Positions 18,113 to 27,570 are shown, counted from the stretch's first letter. The stretch is 64,000 nt of DNA from Thauera humireducens (GCF_001051995.2 NZ_CP014646.1:4107755-4171754), one strand, 5' to 3'. The notes: generated from the letters alone by a model not told the origin. Numbers and translations are program-made.

Positions 18113-19375
18113 ATGAATATTCAGCGTTTCAAGACGGTCGTTGCATCCCTCGCTGCCATCGCGACGGGCTGCGCTCTGGCGCCTGTCGTACAGGCGAGCG
18201 CCGAGCAGCAGATCCAGCTCTACCATCGTTTGCCCGAATCGAAGGCCACTGCGGTGAAGGAGCTCGTCGAGCGCTTCAATGCGCAGGCGAAGGGGGTCAA
18301 GGTCGTCCTGTCCGATGCGGATTGGCGCAGTGGTTCGCCCCATCTGCTGATCCTCGAGGGCGAGGACGAGGAGAGCTTCGTTGCCGGCAAGCCGCGCTAC
18401 AAGCCCCTGCATGCGCTGATGAAGGAAGCCAAGGTGCCGCTGCAGACCTTGCGTCCGCCGGCGATGATGACGCGCACGCCCGTCGATGCGAAGGGGCAGT
18501 TGCTCGCGCTGCCGGTGGGCCTGTCGACGCCGGTGCTGTTCCTCAACCGCGATGCGCTGCGCAAGGCGGGCGTCAATCCCGATACCGCGCCGGTCGCGAC
18601 CTGGTTCGAGCTCCAGGAAACGCTCGGCCGACTCGCCGACTCTGGCCATAGCTGCCCCTATACCGTGGCAGAACCGGGGCGCGTCATGGTCGAGAACCTC
18701 AGTGCGTGGCATAACGAGCCGGTGGCTGCGGCGCGGGGCAAGACCGTTGCGCCGTCGTTCAACGGTATGTTCCAGGTCAAGCACGTGGCGATGATGGCGA
18801 GCTGGGCGCGGGCGCGTTACCTGCACGTGTTCGACCATCGCAGCGAGGCCGAGCGACGCTTTGCAGCCGGTGATTGCGCGGTCATCGCAGCGCCGTCCGA
18901 AAGCTGGGTCGATTTCCGTCGCTCGGGCAAGATCGATATCGCGGTCTCGCGCCTGCCTTACCACGAGGATTTCCCGGGGGCGCCGCAGAATACCGTGGCC
19001 GACGGTCCGGCGCTGTGGGCGGCCGCCGGCAAGAAGCCCGACGAGTACAAGGCGGTCGCACGTTTCATCGCCTTCTGGCTGCAACCCGAGAACCAGGTGG
19101 CCTGGCAGCGCGAGACCGGCTATCTGCCCCTGAACCGGGCCGGCATCCTGGCGTCGCGCAGCGAACTGCTCGGCGATGACCTCGATAACGTCCGCGTCGC
19201 GGTCGAGCAGCTCACGAACAAGCCCGCGACGGCCGACTCGGGCGCCCAGCCCGTGGTCGAGCGCGAACGCGTGCGTCGCATTCTCGACGAGGAACTCGCG
19301 GGCGTCTGGGCCGACAGCAAGGCCGCCAAGGAGGCTCTGGACAACGCGGTGGCGCGCGCTTCGATCGGCAACTGA
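18113..19375 (+). CDS. UgpB-like extracellular solute-binding protein (orphan)
   Basis: A 420-residue periplasmic binding protein of the sn-glycerol-3-phosphate/sugar type (ABC family 1). Signal peptide at residues 1-29 (VVASLAAIATGCALAPVVQA), then the lobe pattern of UgpB: YHRLPESKATAVKELVERFN, GQLLALPVGLSTPVLFLNRDA near 130, and FNGMFQVKHVAMMASWARA near 225, with FIAFWLQPENQVAWQRETGYLP near the C-terminus. ATG 18113 is preferred because it begins the signal peptide. No ugpA, ugpE or ugpC permease/ATPase gene is nearby; the next gene is ispB. It either supplies a transporter encoded elsewhere or acts as a sensor. Confidence 0.85.
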   Translation: MNIQRFKTVVASLAAIATGCALAPVVQASAEQQIQLYHRLPESKATAVKELVERFNAQAKGVKVVLSDADWRSGSPHLLILEGEDEESFVAGKPRYKPLHALMKEAKVPLQTLRPPAMMTRTPVDAKGQLLALPVGLSTPVLFLNRDALRKAGVNPDTAPVATWFELQETLGRLADSGHSCPYTVAEPGRVMVENLSAWHNEPVAAARGKTVAPSFNGMFQVKHVAMMASWARARYLHVFDHRSEAERRFAAGDCAVIAAPSESWVDFRRSGKIDIAVSRLPYHEDFPGAPQNTVADGPALWAAAGKKPDEYKAVARFIAFWLQPENQVAWQRETGYLPLNRAGILASRSELLGDDLDNVRVAVEQLTNKPATADSGAQPVVERERVRRILDEELAGVWADSKAAKEALDNAVARASIGN

Positions 19376-19447
19376 TTCTCAGGGAGAGCGGGTGCGGCTT
19401 GACGGCGGTCGACGCCGGCGCCTACCATCCGCTCTTTTTCCGCCAGC

Positions 19448-20425
19448 GTGTCCGCCTTGTCCGTCAAGCAGCTTTTCGCGCCGATCGCCGCCGACATGCA
19501 GGCGGTGGATGCGGTCATTCGTAACTGCCTCCACTCCGACGTCGTGCTGATCCGTCAGGTGGCGGAGTACATCATCCACAGCGGCGGCAAACGCCTGCGT
19601 CCCGCGCTCGTGCTGTTCACGGCGGGGGCCATGGGCTACAAGGGCACGCAGCATCATGAGCTTGCCGCCGTGGTGGAGTTGATCCACACGGCGACGCTGC
19701 TGCACGACGACGTCGTCGACGAATCCGACCTGCGTCGCGGCAACAAGACCGCCAACGCCATGTTCGGCAACGCCGCATCGGTGCTGGTGGGCGACTTCCT
19801 CTACACGCGTGCGTTCCAGATGATGGTCGACGTGGACAGCATGCACGTGATGCGCGTGCTGGCCGATGCGACCAACGTGATTGCCGAAGGCGAAGTGCTG
19901 CAATTGCTCAACTGCCACAACGCCGACGTGGTCATCGACGACTACCTGCGCGTGATTCGCTACAAGACGGCCAAGCTGTTCGAGGCCGCCTCGCGCCTTG
20001 GCGGTATCCTGGGTGGTGCGGATGAAGCGCTCGAGGCGCGCCTTGCCGCGTTCGGCATGCACCTCGGCACGGCGTTCCAGCTCATCGACGACGTGCTCGA
20101 CTACTCTGCCGAGGAGGCCGACACGGGAAAGCATCTGGGTGACGATCTCGCCGAAGGCAAGCCCACACTGCCCCTGATCCACGTCATGCAGCACGGTACG
20201 CCCGAGCAGGCCGCACTGGTGCGTGGCGCCATCGAGAATGGCGGTCGTGACGATTTCGCCGCGGTGCTGGCCGCGATCCAGGCCACGGGGGCGCTCGACG
20301 AAGCGCGTCGTTACGCCCAGGCGGAAGTGAAACTCGCGATCGACGCGATTTCGATTCTTCCCCCTTCCATTTTCAAGGATGCGCTGCTACAATTATCGGA
20401 CTTTGCAGTTGCGCGGAATCACTGA
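19448..20425 (+). CDS. ispB: Octaprenyl/polyprenyl diphosphate synthase
   Basis: Builds the long isoprenoid tail of ubiquinone by adding isopentenyl units to farnesyl diphosphate. The 325-residue protein has GGKRLRPALVL near residue 47, the first aspartate-rich motif LLHDDVVDESDLRRG near 84 and the second, QLIDDVLDY, near 212. The start is GTG 19448; a TTG three codons later is also possible. Its last codons contain the -35 of the tRNA-Pro promoter. In many proteobacteria ispB sits divergently beside rplU; here it is 12 kb away. Confidence 0.95.
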   Translation: MSALSVKQLFAPIAADMQAVDAVIRNCLHSDVVLIRQVAEYIIHSGGKRLRPALVLFTAGAMGYKGTQHHELAAVVELIHTATLLHDDVVDESDLRRGNKTANAMFGNAASVLVGDFLYTRAFQMMVDVDSMHVMRVLADATNVIAEGEVLQLLNCHNADVVIDDYLRVIRYKTAKLFEAASRLGGILGGADEALEARLAAFGMHLGTAFQLIDDVLDYSAEEADTGKHLGDDLAEGKPTLPLIHVMQHGTPEQAALVRGAIENGGRDDFAAVLAAIQATGALDEARRYAQAEVKLAIDAISILPPSIFKDALLQLSDFAVARNH

Positions 20426-20431
20426 TATATT
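20403..20431 (+). promoter_or_regulatory. Sigma-70 promoter for tRNA-Pro
   Basis: TTGCAG (20403-20408), 17-base spacer, TATATT (20426-20431, 5/6). The -35 lies in the last codons of ispB and the -10 follows its stop directly. Transcription would start near 20438, about 23 bases before the tRNA. Confidence 0.65.
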
Positions 20432-20460
20432 AGTGGGCTTCGCGAAGAAGTAAAAAGCGT

Positions 20461-20537
20461 CGGGGAATAGCTCAGCCTGGTAGAGCACTGCGTTCGGGAC
20501 GCAGGGGCCGGAGGTTCGAATCCTCTTTCCCCGACCA
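20461..20537 (+). tRNA. tRNA-Pro (anticodon CGG)
   Basis: A 77-base cloverleaf. Acceptor CGGGGAA pairs with TTCCCCG (20527-20533), then discriminator A and an encoded CCA. Anticodon stem CTGCG/CGCAG encloses loop TTCGGGA, giving anticodon CGG, which reads CCG. The T-arm contains the GGTTCGAATCC consensus. A terminator follows within 16 bases, so it is a single-gene transcript from its own promoter. Confidence 0.97.
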
Positions 20538-20552
20538 CCAATTCCCGTCAAG

Positions 20553-20576
20553 AAACCGCCCTCGTGGCGGTTTTTT
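20553..20576 (+). terminator. Intrinsic terminator after tRNA-Pro
   Basis: Arms AACCGCC (20554-20560) and GGCGGTT (20566-20572) with a 5-base loop, followed by a run of T residues through 20576. It lies between the tRNA and dinB. Confidence 0.85.
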
Positions 20577-20621
20577 GTTTTCCGCGCCCTGTTCTCCGTG
20601 GGGGCGTGTAGCCAGGCGGCG

Positions 20622-21716
20622 ATGCGCAAGATCATCCACTGCGATTGCGATTGCTTCTACGCCTCGATCGAGATGCGCGACGATCCCTCGCTGGTCGGGC
20701 GGCCGATTGCGGTCGGCGGGCGTGCCGAAACGCGCGGCGTGATCGCAACCTGCAACTACGAGGCGCGTGCCTTCGGCGTGCATTCTGCGATGTCTACCGC
20801 GCGTGCGCTGCAGTTGTGTCCGCAGCTGGTGCTGCTGCCGCCTGACTTCGAGCGCTACCGTGCGGCGTCGCGTACGATCCTCGACATCTATCGCGACTAC
20901 ACGCCGCTGGTCGAACCGCTGTCGCTGGACGAAGCCTACCTGGACGTAACGGGCATCGATCGCTGCCGGGGATCGGCCACCCTGATGGCGCAGGAGATCC
21001 GGGCGCGCATCCAGGCCGAGGTGGGTATCACGGCGTCGGCCGGCATTGCCCCCAGCAAGTTCGTCGCCAAGGTGGCCAGCGACTGGCACAAGCCCAACGG
21101 GCAATTCGTCGTACGCCCGGAGGAGGTCGACGCCTTCGTTGCCGCGCTGCCGGTGAAGAAGATCTTTGGCGTCGGCAAGGTCACCGCAGCCAAGCTTCGT
21201 CGCAGGGGCGTGGAGACTTGTGCCGACCTGCGGGCATGGAGCCTGGCGGAATTGACGCAGGCATTCGGCAGCTTTGGCGCGAGCCTGTACCGTCTGTGCC
21301 GCGGCATCGATGACCGGCCGGTGAAGCCGGACCGCATCCGCAAGTCACTGTCCGTCGAAACCACCTACGCGAGCGACCTGGCCGATCTTGCGGCCTGCCA
21401 GGCGGCGCTGCCGGCCCTGATCGCCGAGTTTCGCGTCCGGTTCGAGCGGGCACGCGAGACGCGGCCGGTGCACAAGGCCGTCGTCAAGGTCAAGTTCGCC
21501 GATTTCACTCAGACGACGGCAGAGTGTGTCGCTGCAATGCCCGATGATGCGGTGTGGGGCGCACTGCTCGACGAGGCGCACGCACGCCGGGGCCGGCCCG
21601 TGCGGCTGCTCGGGGTGGGTGTGCGCTTCGTCGAGGATGAGGACGGCGTGGGCGGGCAGGAGGCGCAGATGCCGCTGTTCGATGCCCTGCCGGACGAGGC
21701 GTGCGGCGGACCGTAG
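20622..21716 (+). CDS. dinB: DNA polymerase IV (Y-family, DinB)
   Basis: Error-prone polymerase that copies damaged templates. The 364-residue protein has the palm motifs of Y-family enzymes: HCDCDCFYASIE near residue 5, GVIATCNYEARAFGV near 40 and SLDEAYLDVTG near 100, carrying the catalytic acidic residues. Thumb (helix-hairpin-helix, FGVGKVTAAKLRRRGVETCADL) and little-finger domains follow. It ends MPLFDALPDE: the hydrophobic QMPLF-like tail is the beta-clamp binding motif. ATG 20622 is used; a GTG at 20598 would extend into the upstream linker. I see no LexA box upstream, unusual for an SOS polymerase. Confidence 0.95.
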   Translation: MRKIIHCDCDCFYASIEMRDDPSLVGRPIAVGGRAETRGVIATCNYEARAFGVHSAMSTARALQLCPQLVLLPPDFERYRAASRTILDIYRDYTPLVEPLSLDEAYLDVTGIDRCRGSATLMAQEIRARIQAEVGITASAGIAPSKFVAKVASDWHKPNGQFVVRPEEVDAFVAALPVKKIFGVGKVTAAKLRRRGVETCADLRAWSLAELTQAFGSFGASLYRLCRGIDDRPVKPDRIRKSLSVETTYASDLADLAACQAALPALIAEFRVRFERARETRPVHKAVVKVKFADFTQTTAECVAAMPDDAVWGALLDEAHARRGRPVRLLGVGVRFVEDEDGVGGQEAQMPLFDALPDEACGGP

Positions 21717-21747
21717 CGCTGCCCGGGCTGGTCAGCTCAGGCCGTCT

Positions 21748-22299
21748 TCAGGCGTTCTTGCGCTTCTGCCACAGCACGTCGCCACGGCCGCCGGCGCGGT
21801 TGAGCACGCGGCCAAGCACGAACAGCAGGTCGGACAGCCGGTTCAGGTACTGACGCGGGGCATCGTTGACCGCCTCTTCCAGTGCCAGTGCCACCAGCGC
21901 GCGCTCGGCGCGGCGGCACACGGTGCGGGCGTGATGGGCATAGGCTGCGGCGCGGGTGCCGCCGGGCAGGATGAAATCCTTCAGCGGCTCGAGGTCTTCG
22001 TTGAAGCGATCGAGTTCGTTCTCGAGGTGGGTCACCTGCTTCTCGGTGATCATGCTCATACCCGGGATGCAGACTTCGCCGCCGAGGTCGAACAGGTCGT
22101 GCTGCACGTCGGTGAGCAGCGTGCGCACGTCCTCGGGCAAGTCCTCGCACAGCAGCAGGCCGACGATGGCGTTGGTCTCGTCGACCTCGCCCAGTGCGTG
22201 GATGCGCAGGCTGTTCTTGGAGACGCGCTTGCCGTCGCCCAGGCCGGTGGTGCCGGCGTCGCCGGTGCGGGTGTAGATCTTCGAGAGGCGATTACCCAT
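21748..22299 (-). CDS. PduO-type cob(I)alamin adenosyltransferase
   Basis: Transfers the adenosyl group of ATP to cob(I)alamin or cobyrinic acid a,c-diamide to form adenosyl-cobalamin. The 183-residue protein begins RLSKIYTRTGDAGTTGLGDG, the ATP-binding loop of the PduO family, then has GEVDETNAIVGLL near residue 37 and ends with the RRAERALVAL / RQYLNRLSDLLFVLGR helices that contribute the conserved Arg and Asp. It is divergent from alaS. No cobalamin-biosynthesis operon or riboswitch is visible here, so it probably serves salvage or maintenance of the cofactor. Confidence 0.93.
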   Translation of the reverse strand: MGNRLSKIYTRTGDAGTTGLGDGKRVSKNSLRIHALGEVDETNAIVGLLLCEDLPEDVRTLLTDVQHDLFDLGGEVCIPGMSMITEKQVTHLENELDRFNEDLEPLKDFILPGGTRAAAYAHHARTVCRRAERALVALALEEAVNDAPRQYLNRLSDLLFVLGRVLNRAGGRGDVLWQKRKNA

Positions 22300-22454
22300 G
22301 GTGTGCTCGTGTCCCGTTCGTAGGTTGACGTGAACGGCAATTATAGGCGAAGCCCGTCGTGGCGCGGGGCGGCAAATGACGCGCTTAAGCTCATGATAAA
22401 CTTGCGCATTCGCCTGCAGCGCGGGCCAATCGTCCAGAAAACACGCAAACTTCC

Positions 22455-25076
22455 ATGAAATCCGCCGAAATCCGCGACGCCTTCCTCAAGTTCTTCGAGT
22501 CCAAGGGTCACCAGATCGTTGCCTCCAGCTCGCTGGTGCCGCACGAGGACCCCACGCTGCTGTTCACCAACGCCGGGATGAACCAGTTCAAGGACGTGTT
22601 CCTCGGCTTCGACAAGCGTGCCTACACGCGTGCCACCACCTCGCAGAAGTGCGTGCGCGCCGGTGGCAAGCACAACGATCTCGAGAACGTCGGCTACACC
22701 GCGCGGCATCACACCTTCTTCGAGATGCTGGGCAACTTCAGTTTCGGTGACTACTTCAAGCGCGACGCGATCTCGTACGCCTGGGAACTGCTCACCGAAG
22801 TCTTCAAGCTGCCCAAGGAAAAGTTGTGGGTCACGGTGTATGCCGAGGATGACGAGGCCTACGACATCTGGACCAAGGAAGTCGGCGTGCCGGCGAAGCG
22901 CGTGATCCGCATCGGCGACAACAAGGGCGCGCGCTACGCCTCGGACAACTTCTGGATGATGGGCGACACCGGTCCCTGCGGTCCGTGCACCGAGATCTTC
23001 TACGACCACGGTGAGCACATCTGGGGCGGTCCCCCCGGATCGCCCGAGGAAGACGGCGACCGCTACATCGAGATCTGGAACAACGTGTTCATGCAGTTCA
23101 ACCGCGACGAGCAGGGCGTGATGCATCCGCTGCCCAAGCCCTCGGTGGACACCGGCATGGGGCTGGAGCGCATCTCGGCGGTGTTGCAGGGCGTGCACGC
23201 CAACTACGAGATCGACCTGTTCCAGGCGCTGATCAAGGCGGCCGCGCGCGAGACCTCCGGTGCCGACATGGACTCTCCGTCGCTGAAGGTGCTGGCCGAC
23301 CACATCCGTGCCTGTTCCTTCCTGATCGCCGACGGCGTGATCCCGGGCAACGAGGGCCGCGGCTACGTGCTGCGCCGCATCATCCGCCGCGCCATCCGCC
23401 ACGGCTACAAGCTCGGCGCGCGTGCAGCCTTCTTCCACAAGATGGTGCCGGACCTCGTGGCCGAGATGGGCAGCGCCTATCCCGAGCTGAAGGATGGCGA
23501 GCGCCGCATCATGGACGTGCTGCGCCAGGAGGAAGAGCGCTTCTTCGCCACCATCGAGAACGGCATGGCGATCGTCGAGGCCGAGCTCGCTGCGATGGAA
23601 ACGGCCGGCAAGAGGGTCTTCGACGGCGATACCGCCTTCAAGCTGCACGACACCTACGGGTTCCCGCTCGACCTCACCGCCGACATCTGTCGCGAGCGCG
23701 AGGTGACGGTGGATGCCGCGGCCTTCGATGCGGCGATGGCGCGCCAGAAGGAGCAGGCGCGTGCCGCCGGCAAGTTCAAGATGGCGGCCAACCTCGAGTA
23801 CGAAGGCCCGGAGACCACCTTCCACGGTTACACGCTGCTGGAGGAGAAGGGCAACATCCTCGCGCTGTACAAGGACGGTGCGGCGGTCAACGAACTGCTC
23901 GAGGGCGAGATGGGCGTGGTCGTGCTCGACCACACGCCGTTCTATGCCGAGTCCGGCGGCCAGGTCGGCGACCGCGGCGAGCTGCGTGGCGCGGCCGGCA
24001 TCTTCGGCGTGGAGGACACACAGAAGATCCAGGCCGCGGTCTTCGGCCACCACGGCGTGGTGCGCACCGGCAAGCTGGCCGTTGGCCAGGGCGTGCTCGC
24101 CCGGGTCGATGTCGCCGCCCGTGCCGCCACCGCGCGCAACCACTCGGTCACCCACCTCATGCACAAGGCCCTGCGCGAGGTGCTCGGCGCCCATGTGCAG
24201 CAGAAGGGCTCGCTGGTCGATCCGGACAAGACCCGCTTCGACTTCGCGCACCCCGCGCCGATGACGGCCGAGGAGATCCGCGAGGTCGAGGAGATCGTCA
24301 ACCGCGAGATCCTCGCCAACTCGGCGACGCAGGCCGAGGTCATGGCGCTGGAGGCGGCGCAGAAGTCCGGCGCGATGATGCTGTTTGGCGAGAAGTACGC
24401 CGACGAGGTGCGCGTGCTGTCGATCGGTACGTCGAAGGAACTGTGCGGCGGCACCCACGTCTCCCGCACCGGCGACATCGGTCTGTTCAAGATCATCGGC
24501 GAGGGCGGTGTCGCTGCCGGCATTCGCCGCGTCGAGGCGATCACCGGCGAAAACGCCCTGCGCTACGCCCAGGAGCAGGAGCGCCGCGTGCAGGGGATGT
24601 CGGCGCTGCTCAAGGTCCAGCCCGACGAGGTCGCCGAGCGCGTCGCCGGCATTCTCGACAACGTGCGCGCGCTGGAGAAGGAACTCGCCCGCCTCAAGGC
24701 CAAGCTTGCTGCCAGCCAGGGCGACGAACTGGTGAGCCAGGCGGTGGAGGTCGGCGGGATCAAGGTGCTCGCTGCGGTGCTCGAAGGCGCCGACGTGCCG
24801 ACCCTGCGCGATACCATGGACAAGCTCAAGGACAAGCTCAAGTCCGCCGCGATCGTGCTGGCGAGCGTGCGCGAAGGCAAGGTCAGCCTGATCGCCGGCG
24901 TCACCGCCGACCAGACGGCCAAGGTCAAGGCGGGTGAGCTGGTCAACTTCGTCGCCCTCCAGGTCGGCGGCAAGGGCGGCGGTCGGCCGGACATGGCGCA
25001 GGCGGGCGGTACCCAGCCCGAGAACCTGCCGGCAGCGCTGGAGGCGGTGCAGGGCTGGGTCGCTGCGAAGCTCTGA
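22455..25076 (+). CDS. alaS: Alanyl-tRNA synthetase
   Basis: Class II synthetase charging tRNA-Ala, 873 residues, full family length. It begins with [19 protein letters not shown], motif 2 region [20 protein letters not shown] near residue 60, and motif 3 near 240 (DTGMGLERI). The editing domain has [11 protein letters not shown] near 565 and [13 protein letters not shown] near 665, the zinc ligands that clear mischarged Ser and Gly. A coiled stretch leads to the C-Ala domain, with the glycine-rich [13 protein letters not shown] near 843. The gene is monocistronic, ended by a strong terminator. Confidence 0.98.
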   Translation: MKSAEIRDAFLKFFESKGHQIVASSSLVPHEDPTLLFTNAGMNQFKDVFLGFDKRAYTRATTSQKCVRAGGKHNDLENVGYTARHHTFFEMLGNFSFGDYFKRDAISYAWELLTEVFKLPKEKLWVTVYAEDDEAYDIWTKEVGVPAKRVIRIGDNKGARYASDNFWMMGDTGPCGPCTEIFYDHGEHIWGGPPGSPEEDGDRYIEIWNNVFMQFNRDEQGVMHPLPKPSVDTGMGLERISAVLQGVHANYEIDLFQALIKAAARETSGADMDSPSLKVLADHIRACSFLIADGVIPGNEGRGYVLRRIIRRAIRHGYKLGARAAFFHKMVPDLVAEMGSAYPELKDGERRIMDVLRQEEERFFATIENGMAIVEAELAAMETAGKRVFDGDTAFKLHDTYGFPLDLTADICREREVTVDAAAFDAAMARQKEQARAAGKFKMAANLEYEGPETTFHGYTLLEEKGNILALYKDGAAVNELLEGEMGVVVLDHTPFYAESGGQVGDRGELRGAAGIFGVEDTQKIQAAVFGHHGVVRTGKLAVGQGVLARVDVAARAATARNHSVTHLMHKALREVLGAHVQQKGSLVDPDKTRFDFAHPAPMTAEEIREVEEIVNREILANSATQAEVMALEAAQKSGAMMLFGEKYADEVRVLSIGTSKELCGGTHVSRTGDIGLFKIIGEGGVAAGIRRVEAITGENALRYAQEQERRVQGMSALLKVQPDEVAERVAGILDNVRALEKELARLKAKLAASQGDELVSQAVEVGGIKVLAAVLEGADVPTLRDTMDKLKDKLKSAAIVLASVREGKVSLIAGVTADQTAKVKAGELVNFVALQVGGKGGGRPDMAQAGGTQPENLPAALEAVQGWVAAKL

Positions 25077-25097
25077 TCCGGCGATCTCGCTTGAAGC

Positions 25098-25127
25098 AAA
25101 AAGGCCGCAGGGATGCGGCCTTTTTTT
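25098..25127 (+). terminator. Intrinsic terminator after alaS
   Basis: Arms AAAAAGGCCGC (25098-25108) and GCGGCCTTTTT (25115-25125) with a 6-base loop and a T-run to 25127. It also reads acceptably on the other strand, serving the convergent HDOD gene. Confidence 0.88.
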
Positions 25128-25155
25128 GGTTCTTCGCGCGATGCTGGGTTGCAGT

Positions 25156-26031
25156 TCAGGCGGTTTCGGCGTCCATCTCGCGGTCGAACTCGTAGATCAG
25201 ATCGTCCGCCAGGTCGTCGAGTTCGGCGAGCGTCAGGCTGAGGTACTGGGCCACCGGCGCCCTTGCCTTGCTCCAGTCGGTGTCGTTGCGTGTGCGCAGG
25301 TGGGTGCTGGCCACGTGCTCGCCGATCGCATTGATTGCCACCAGCGTGCGGGCGTCGTCGCCGAGATCGTTCAGACCGTCGAAGATCGAGTAGTCATGGT
25401 GGCACAGGATGCCGAGGCTCACGGCGTCGTTCAGGCCCCAGGTTCGTGCCAGGAAATACCCGACGATGGCGTGATTGGTGCCGAGCGCCTGGTCCTCCAC
25501 GTCGGTGAACCAGCCCTCCGTGCAGGTGTTCGCCTGGCCGAGCACCGCCTTGTAGCCGTCGAAACGCTGGATCAGCAGCGGCATGCCGCAGTCGTGGAAC
25601 AGGCCGAAGGTGTAGGCCGTTTCAGGTCGTGCTGCGCCGGTGCTGCGGGCCAGCCGCGCGTTGGCTGCGGCGGTGATGCGTGAGGTATCCCAGAAGCGCT
25701 CGAGCGAGACGTCCTCGACGGCGATCGCGCTGCGCAGCAGGGCTTCCTGCACGAGGTTGGTCACGGTGCCGAAACCCAGCAGGCGGGCCGCATCGGCCAC
25801 CGATGCAATGCGTTTGCCGCGACTGAACAGGGGGGAGTTGGCCGAGCGTACGACCAGCGAGGCGATGCCCACGTCCTCGCCGATGAGGGCTGCGATGCGA
25901 CGGTCGCTCGCGTCCGGGTTGTTCAGCTCGTCCATGATCTGGACGAGCACCGCCGGGCAGGCCGGAATATTGACGCCCTTCAGCGCGTGTTCGAGCGCCC
26001 CGAGATTGAGACTGTTCGTCTTGTACGACAT
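25156..26031 (-). CDS. HDOD-domain signalling protein
   Basis: A 291-residue cytoplasmic protein with an HDOD domain (metal-dependent HD-like output domain) spanning about residues 15-215: IPACPAVLVQIMDELNNPDAS, IASLVVRSANSPLFSRGKRIASV near 55 and AARLLGFGTVTNLV near 80. The classical HD catalytic pair is not obvious; the segment TFGLFHDCGMPLLI near 145 and NHAIVGYFLARTWGL near 185 correspond to the degenerate HD helices. HDOD proteins usually relay signals, for example with c-di-GMP pathways. Start ATG 26031 is chosen over an earlier in-frame ATG at 26094. It lies downstream of algC on the same strand. Confidence 0.85.
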   Translation of the reverse strand: MSYKTNSLNLGALEHALKGVNIPACPAVLVQIMDELNNPDASDRRIAALIGEDVGIASLVVRSANSPLFSRGKRIASVADAARLLGFGTVTNLVQEALLRSAIAVEDVSLERFWDTSRITAAANARLARSTGAARPETAYTFGLFHDCGMPLLIQRFDGYKAVLGQANTCTEGWFTDVEDQALGTNHAIVGYFLARTWGLNDAVSLGILCHHDYSIFDGLNDLGDDARTLVAINAIGEHVASTHLRTRNDTDWSKARAPVAQYLSLTLAELDDLADDLIYEFDREMDAETA

Positions 26032-26178
26032 TTTTCTTGTTCTTCCCTCGCCACACAGAGCACTCATGATGAAGCTGCGGGCGATGGCCGGCAAGCCTTG
26101 TCGCGTTGCACTGCGGAAATATTACTCGCGGGTGCGTGTTGTCGGCGGCGGCAGGCCCTTGCGGGCCACCGCGGACGT

Positions 26179-27570
26179 TCAGAAGGGTAGGTCGAGCCCG
26201 GGCCACACGCCGTTGATCGCAGTGCGGAATGCGGACTGGATCCGGGTCAGTGCGTCCGCATCGTCTGCCTCGAAGCGCAGCACGACGACCGGCGTCGTGT
26301 TGGACGGACGGGCCAGGCCGAAGCCGTCGGCGTACTCGATGCGCACGCCGTCGAGGGTGATCACCGCTTGTGCGCCGTCGAACCGCGCCGATGCTTTCAG
26401 GCGCTTCACGAGTTCGAAGGGCTCGCCTTCGTTCATCTTCAGGTTCAGCTCCGGCGTGCTGACGGCGTTGGGCAGCGCCTTCAGGGCGGCATTGGCGTCA
26501 GGACGTGCGGACAGGATCTCGAGCAGGCGGGCGCCCGAATACAGGCCGTCGTCGAAACCGAACCAGCGTTCCTTGAAGAACATGTGGCCGCTCATTTCGC
26601 CGGCCAGCGGGGCGCCGGTCTCCTTGAGCTTTGCCTTCACCAGTGCATGCCCGGTGTTCCACATCGTCGGCTTGCCGCCGCGCGCGCGGATCCAGGGCGC
26701 CAGGTTGCGCGTGCATTTGACGTCGAAGATGATCTCGCCGCCCGGTACGCGCGACAGCACGTCTTCGGCGAACAGCATCAGCTGGCGGTCGGGGTAGATG
26801 ATCTCACCGTCCTTGGTCACGACGCCGAGACGGTCGCCGTCGCCATCGAAGGCCAGCCCGAGTTCGGCGTCGGTTTCGCGCAGCATGCGGATCACGTCCT
26901 GCAGGTTCTCGGGCTTGGACGGGTCGGGGTGGTGGTTGGGGAAGCGGCCGTCGACGTCGCAGAACAGTTCGACGACCTCGCAGCCGAGGCGGCGGAAGAG
27001 TTCGGGGGCAATGCCGCCGGCAACGCCGTTGCCGCAATCGACGACGATCTTCATCGGGCGTGCGAGCTTGACGTCGCCGGCGATGCGCTCGATGTAGGCG
27101 GCGCATACGTCCGCGGTGCGCACTTCGCCCGCGCCATGGGCGAGGTCGTCCTCCGCGATGCGGCGGCGCAGATCCTGGATCATGTCGCCGAACAGGGTCT
27201 GGCCGCCCAGGACCATCTTGAGGCCGTTGTAGTCGGGCGGGTTGTGGCTGCCGGTGACGGATACGCAGGAATCGCAGCCGAGCTCGTGCGCGGCGAAATA
27301 GGTGAGCGGCGTGGGCACGCAGCCGATGTCGACGACGTCGACGCCCGCGGCGCGGATACCGTCTGCCAGCGCGGTGGCAAGTGCGGGGCCCGACAGGCGT
27401 CCGTCACGGCCCACGGCGATTGCCGTCTGCTTCCGCGCCCGGGCTTCGGAGCCGAGTGAGTGGCCGATTGCGCGGACGGCATCGGGCGTCAGGACGGTGT
27501 CGACGATGCCGCGGATGTCATAGGCCTTGAAGATCTCGGGGGCGGGCGTGGCGTAGCGTGGTGTGCTCAT
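26179..27570 (-). CDS. algC: Phosphomannomutase/phosphoglucomutase
   Basis: Interconverts hexose 1- and 6-phosphates for surface polysaccharide and lipopolysaccharide synthesis. The 463-residue protein has FKAYDIRGIV near residue 14, the phosphoserine loop VTGSHNPPDYNG near 105 (TGSHNP, as in Pseudomonas AlgC, rather than TASHNP), the metal site FDGDGDRLG near 240 and GEMSGHMFF near 325. The C-terminal phosphate-binding loop is RPSNTTPVVVLRFE near 425. Four-domain architecture and length equal the P. aeruginosa enzyme. The gene symbol reflects that similarity; manB is an alternative name. Confidence 0.93.
   Translation of the reverse strand: MSTPRYATPAPEIFKAYDIRGIVDTVLTPDAVRAIGHSLGSEARARKQTAIAVGRDGRLSGPALATALADGIRAAGVDVVDIGCVPTPLTYFAAHELGCDSCVSVTGSHNPPDYNGLKMVLGGQTLFGDMIQDLRRRIAEDDLAHGAGEVRTADVCAAYIERIAGDVKLARPMKIVVDCGNGVAGGIAPELFRRLGCEVVELFCDVDGRFPNHHPDPSKPENLQDVIRMLRETDAELGLAFDGDGDRLGVVTKDGEIIYPDRQLMLFAEDVLSRVPGGEIIFDVKCTRNLAPWIRARGGKPTMWNTGHALVKAKLKETGAPLAGEMSGHMFFKERWFGFDDGLYSGARLLEILSARPDANAALKALPNAVSTPELNLKMNEGEPFELVKRLKASARFDGAQAVITLDGVRIEYADGFGLARPSNTTPVVVLRFEADDADALTRIQSAFRTAINGVWPGLDLPF

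Noticed and set aside
20403..20460. Possible small gene between ispB and the tRNA
   Set aside because: Explained by the tRNA promoter; no start/stop pair with a ribosome site.
22300..22454. Cobalamin riboswitch beside the adenosyltransferase gene
   Set aside because: The gap is only 155 bases and shows no B12-box-like or multi-stem pattern that I can recognise.
22341..24458. 705-codon open frame on the minus strand opposite alaS
   Set aside because: It lies wholly over alaS and has arbitrary composition (long runs of H, R, V and D); a shadow frame.
26500..27500. TGSHNP in place of TASHNP in the phosphomannomutase as an anomaly
   Set aside because: AlgC of Pseudomonas has the same TGSHNP sequence, so it is normal for this branch.
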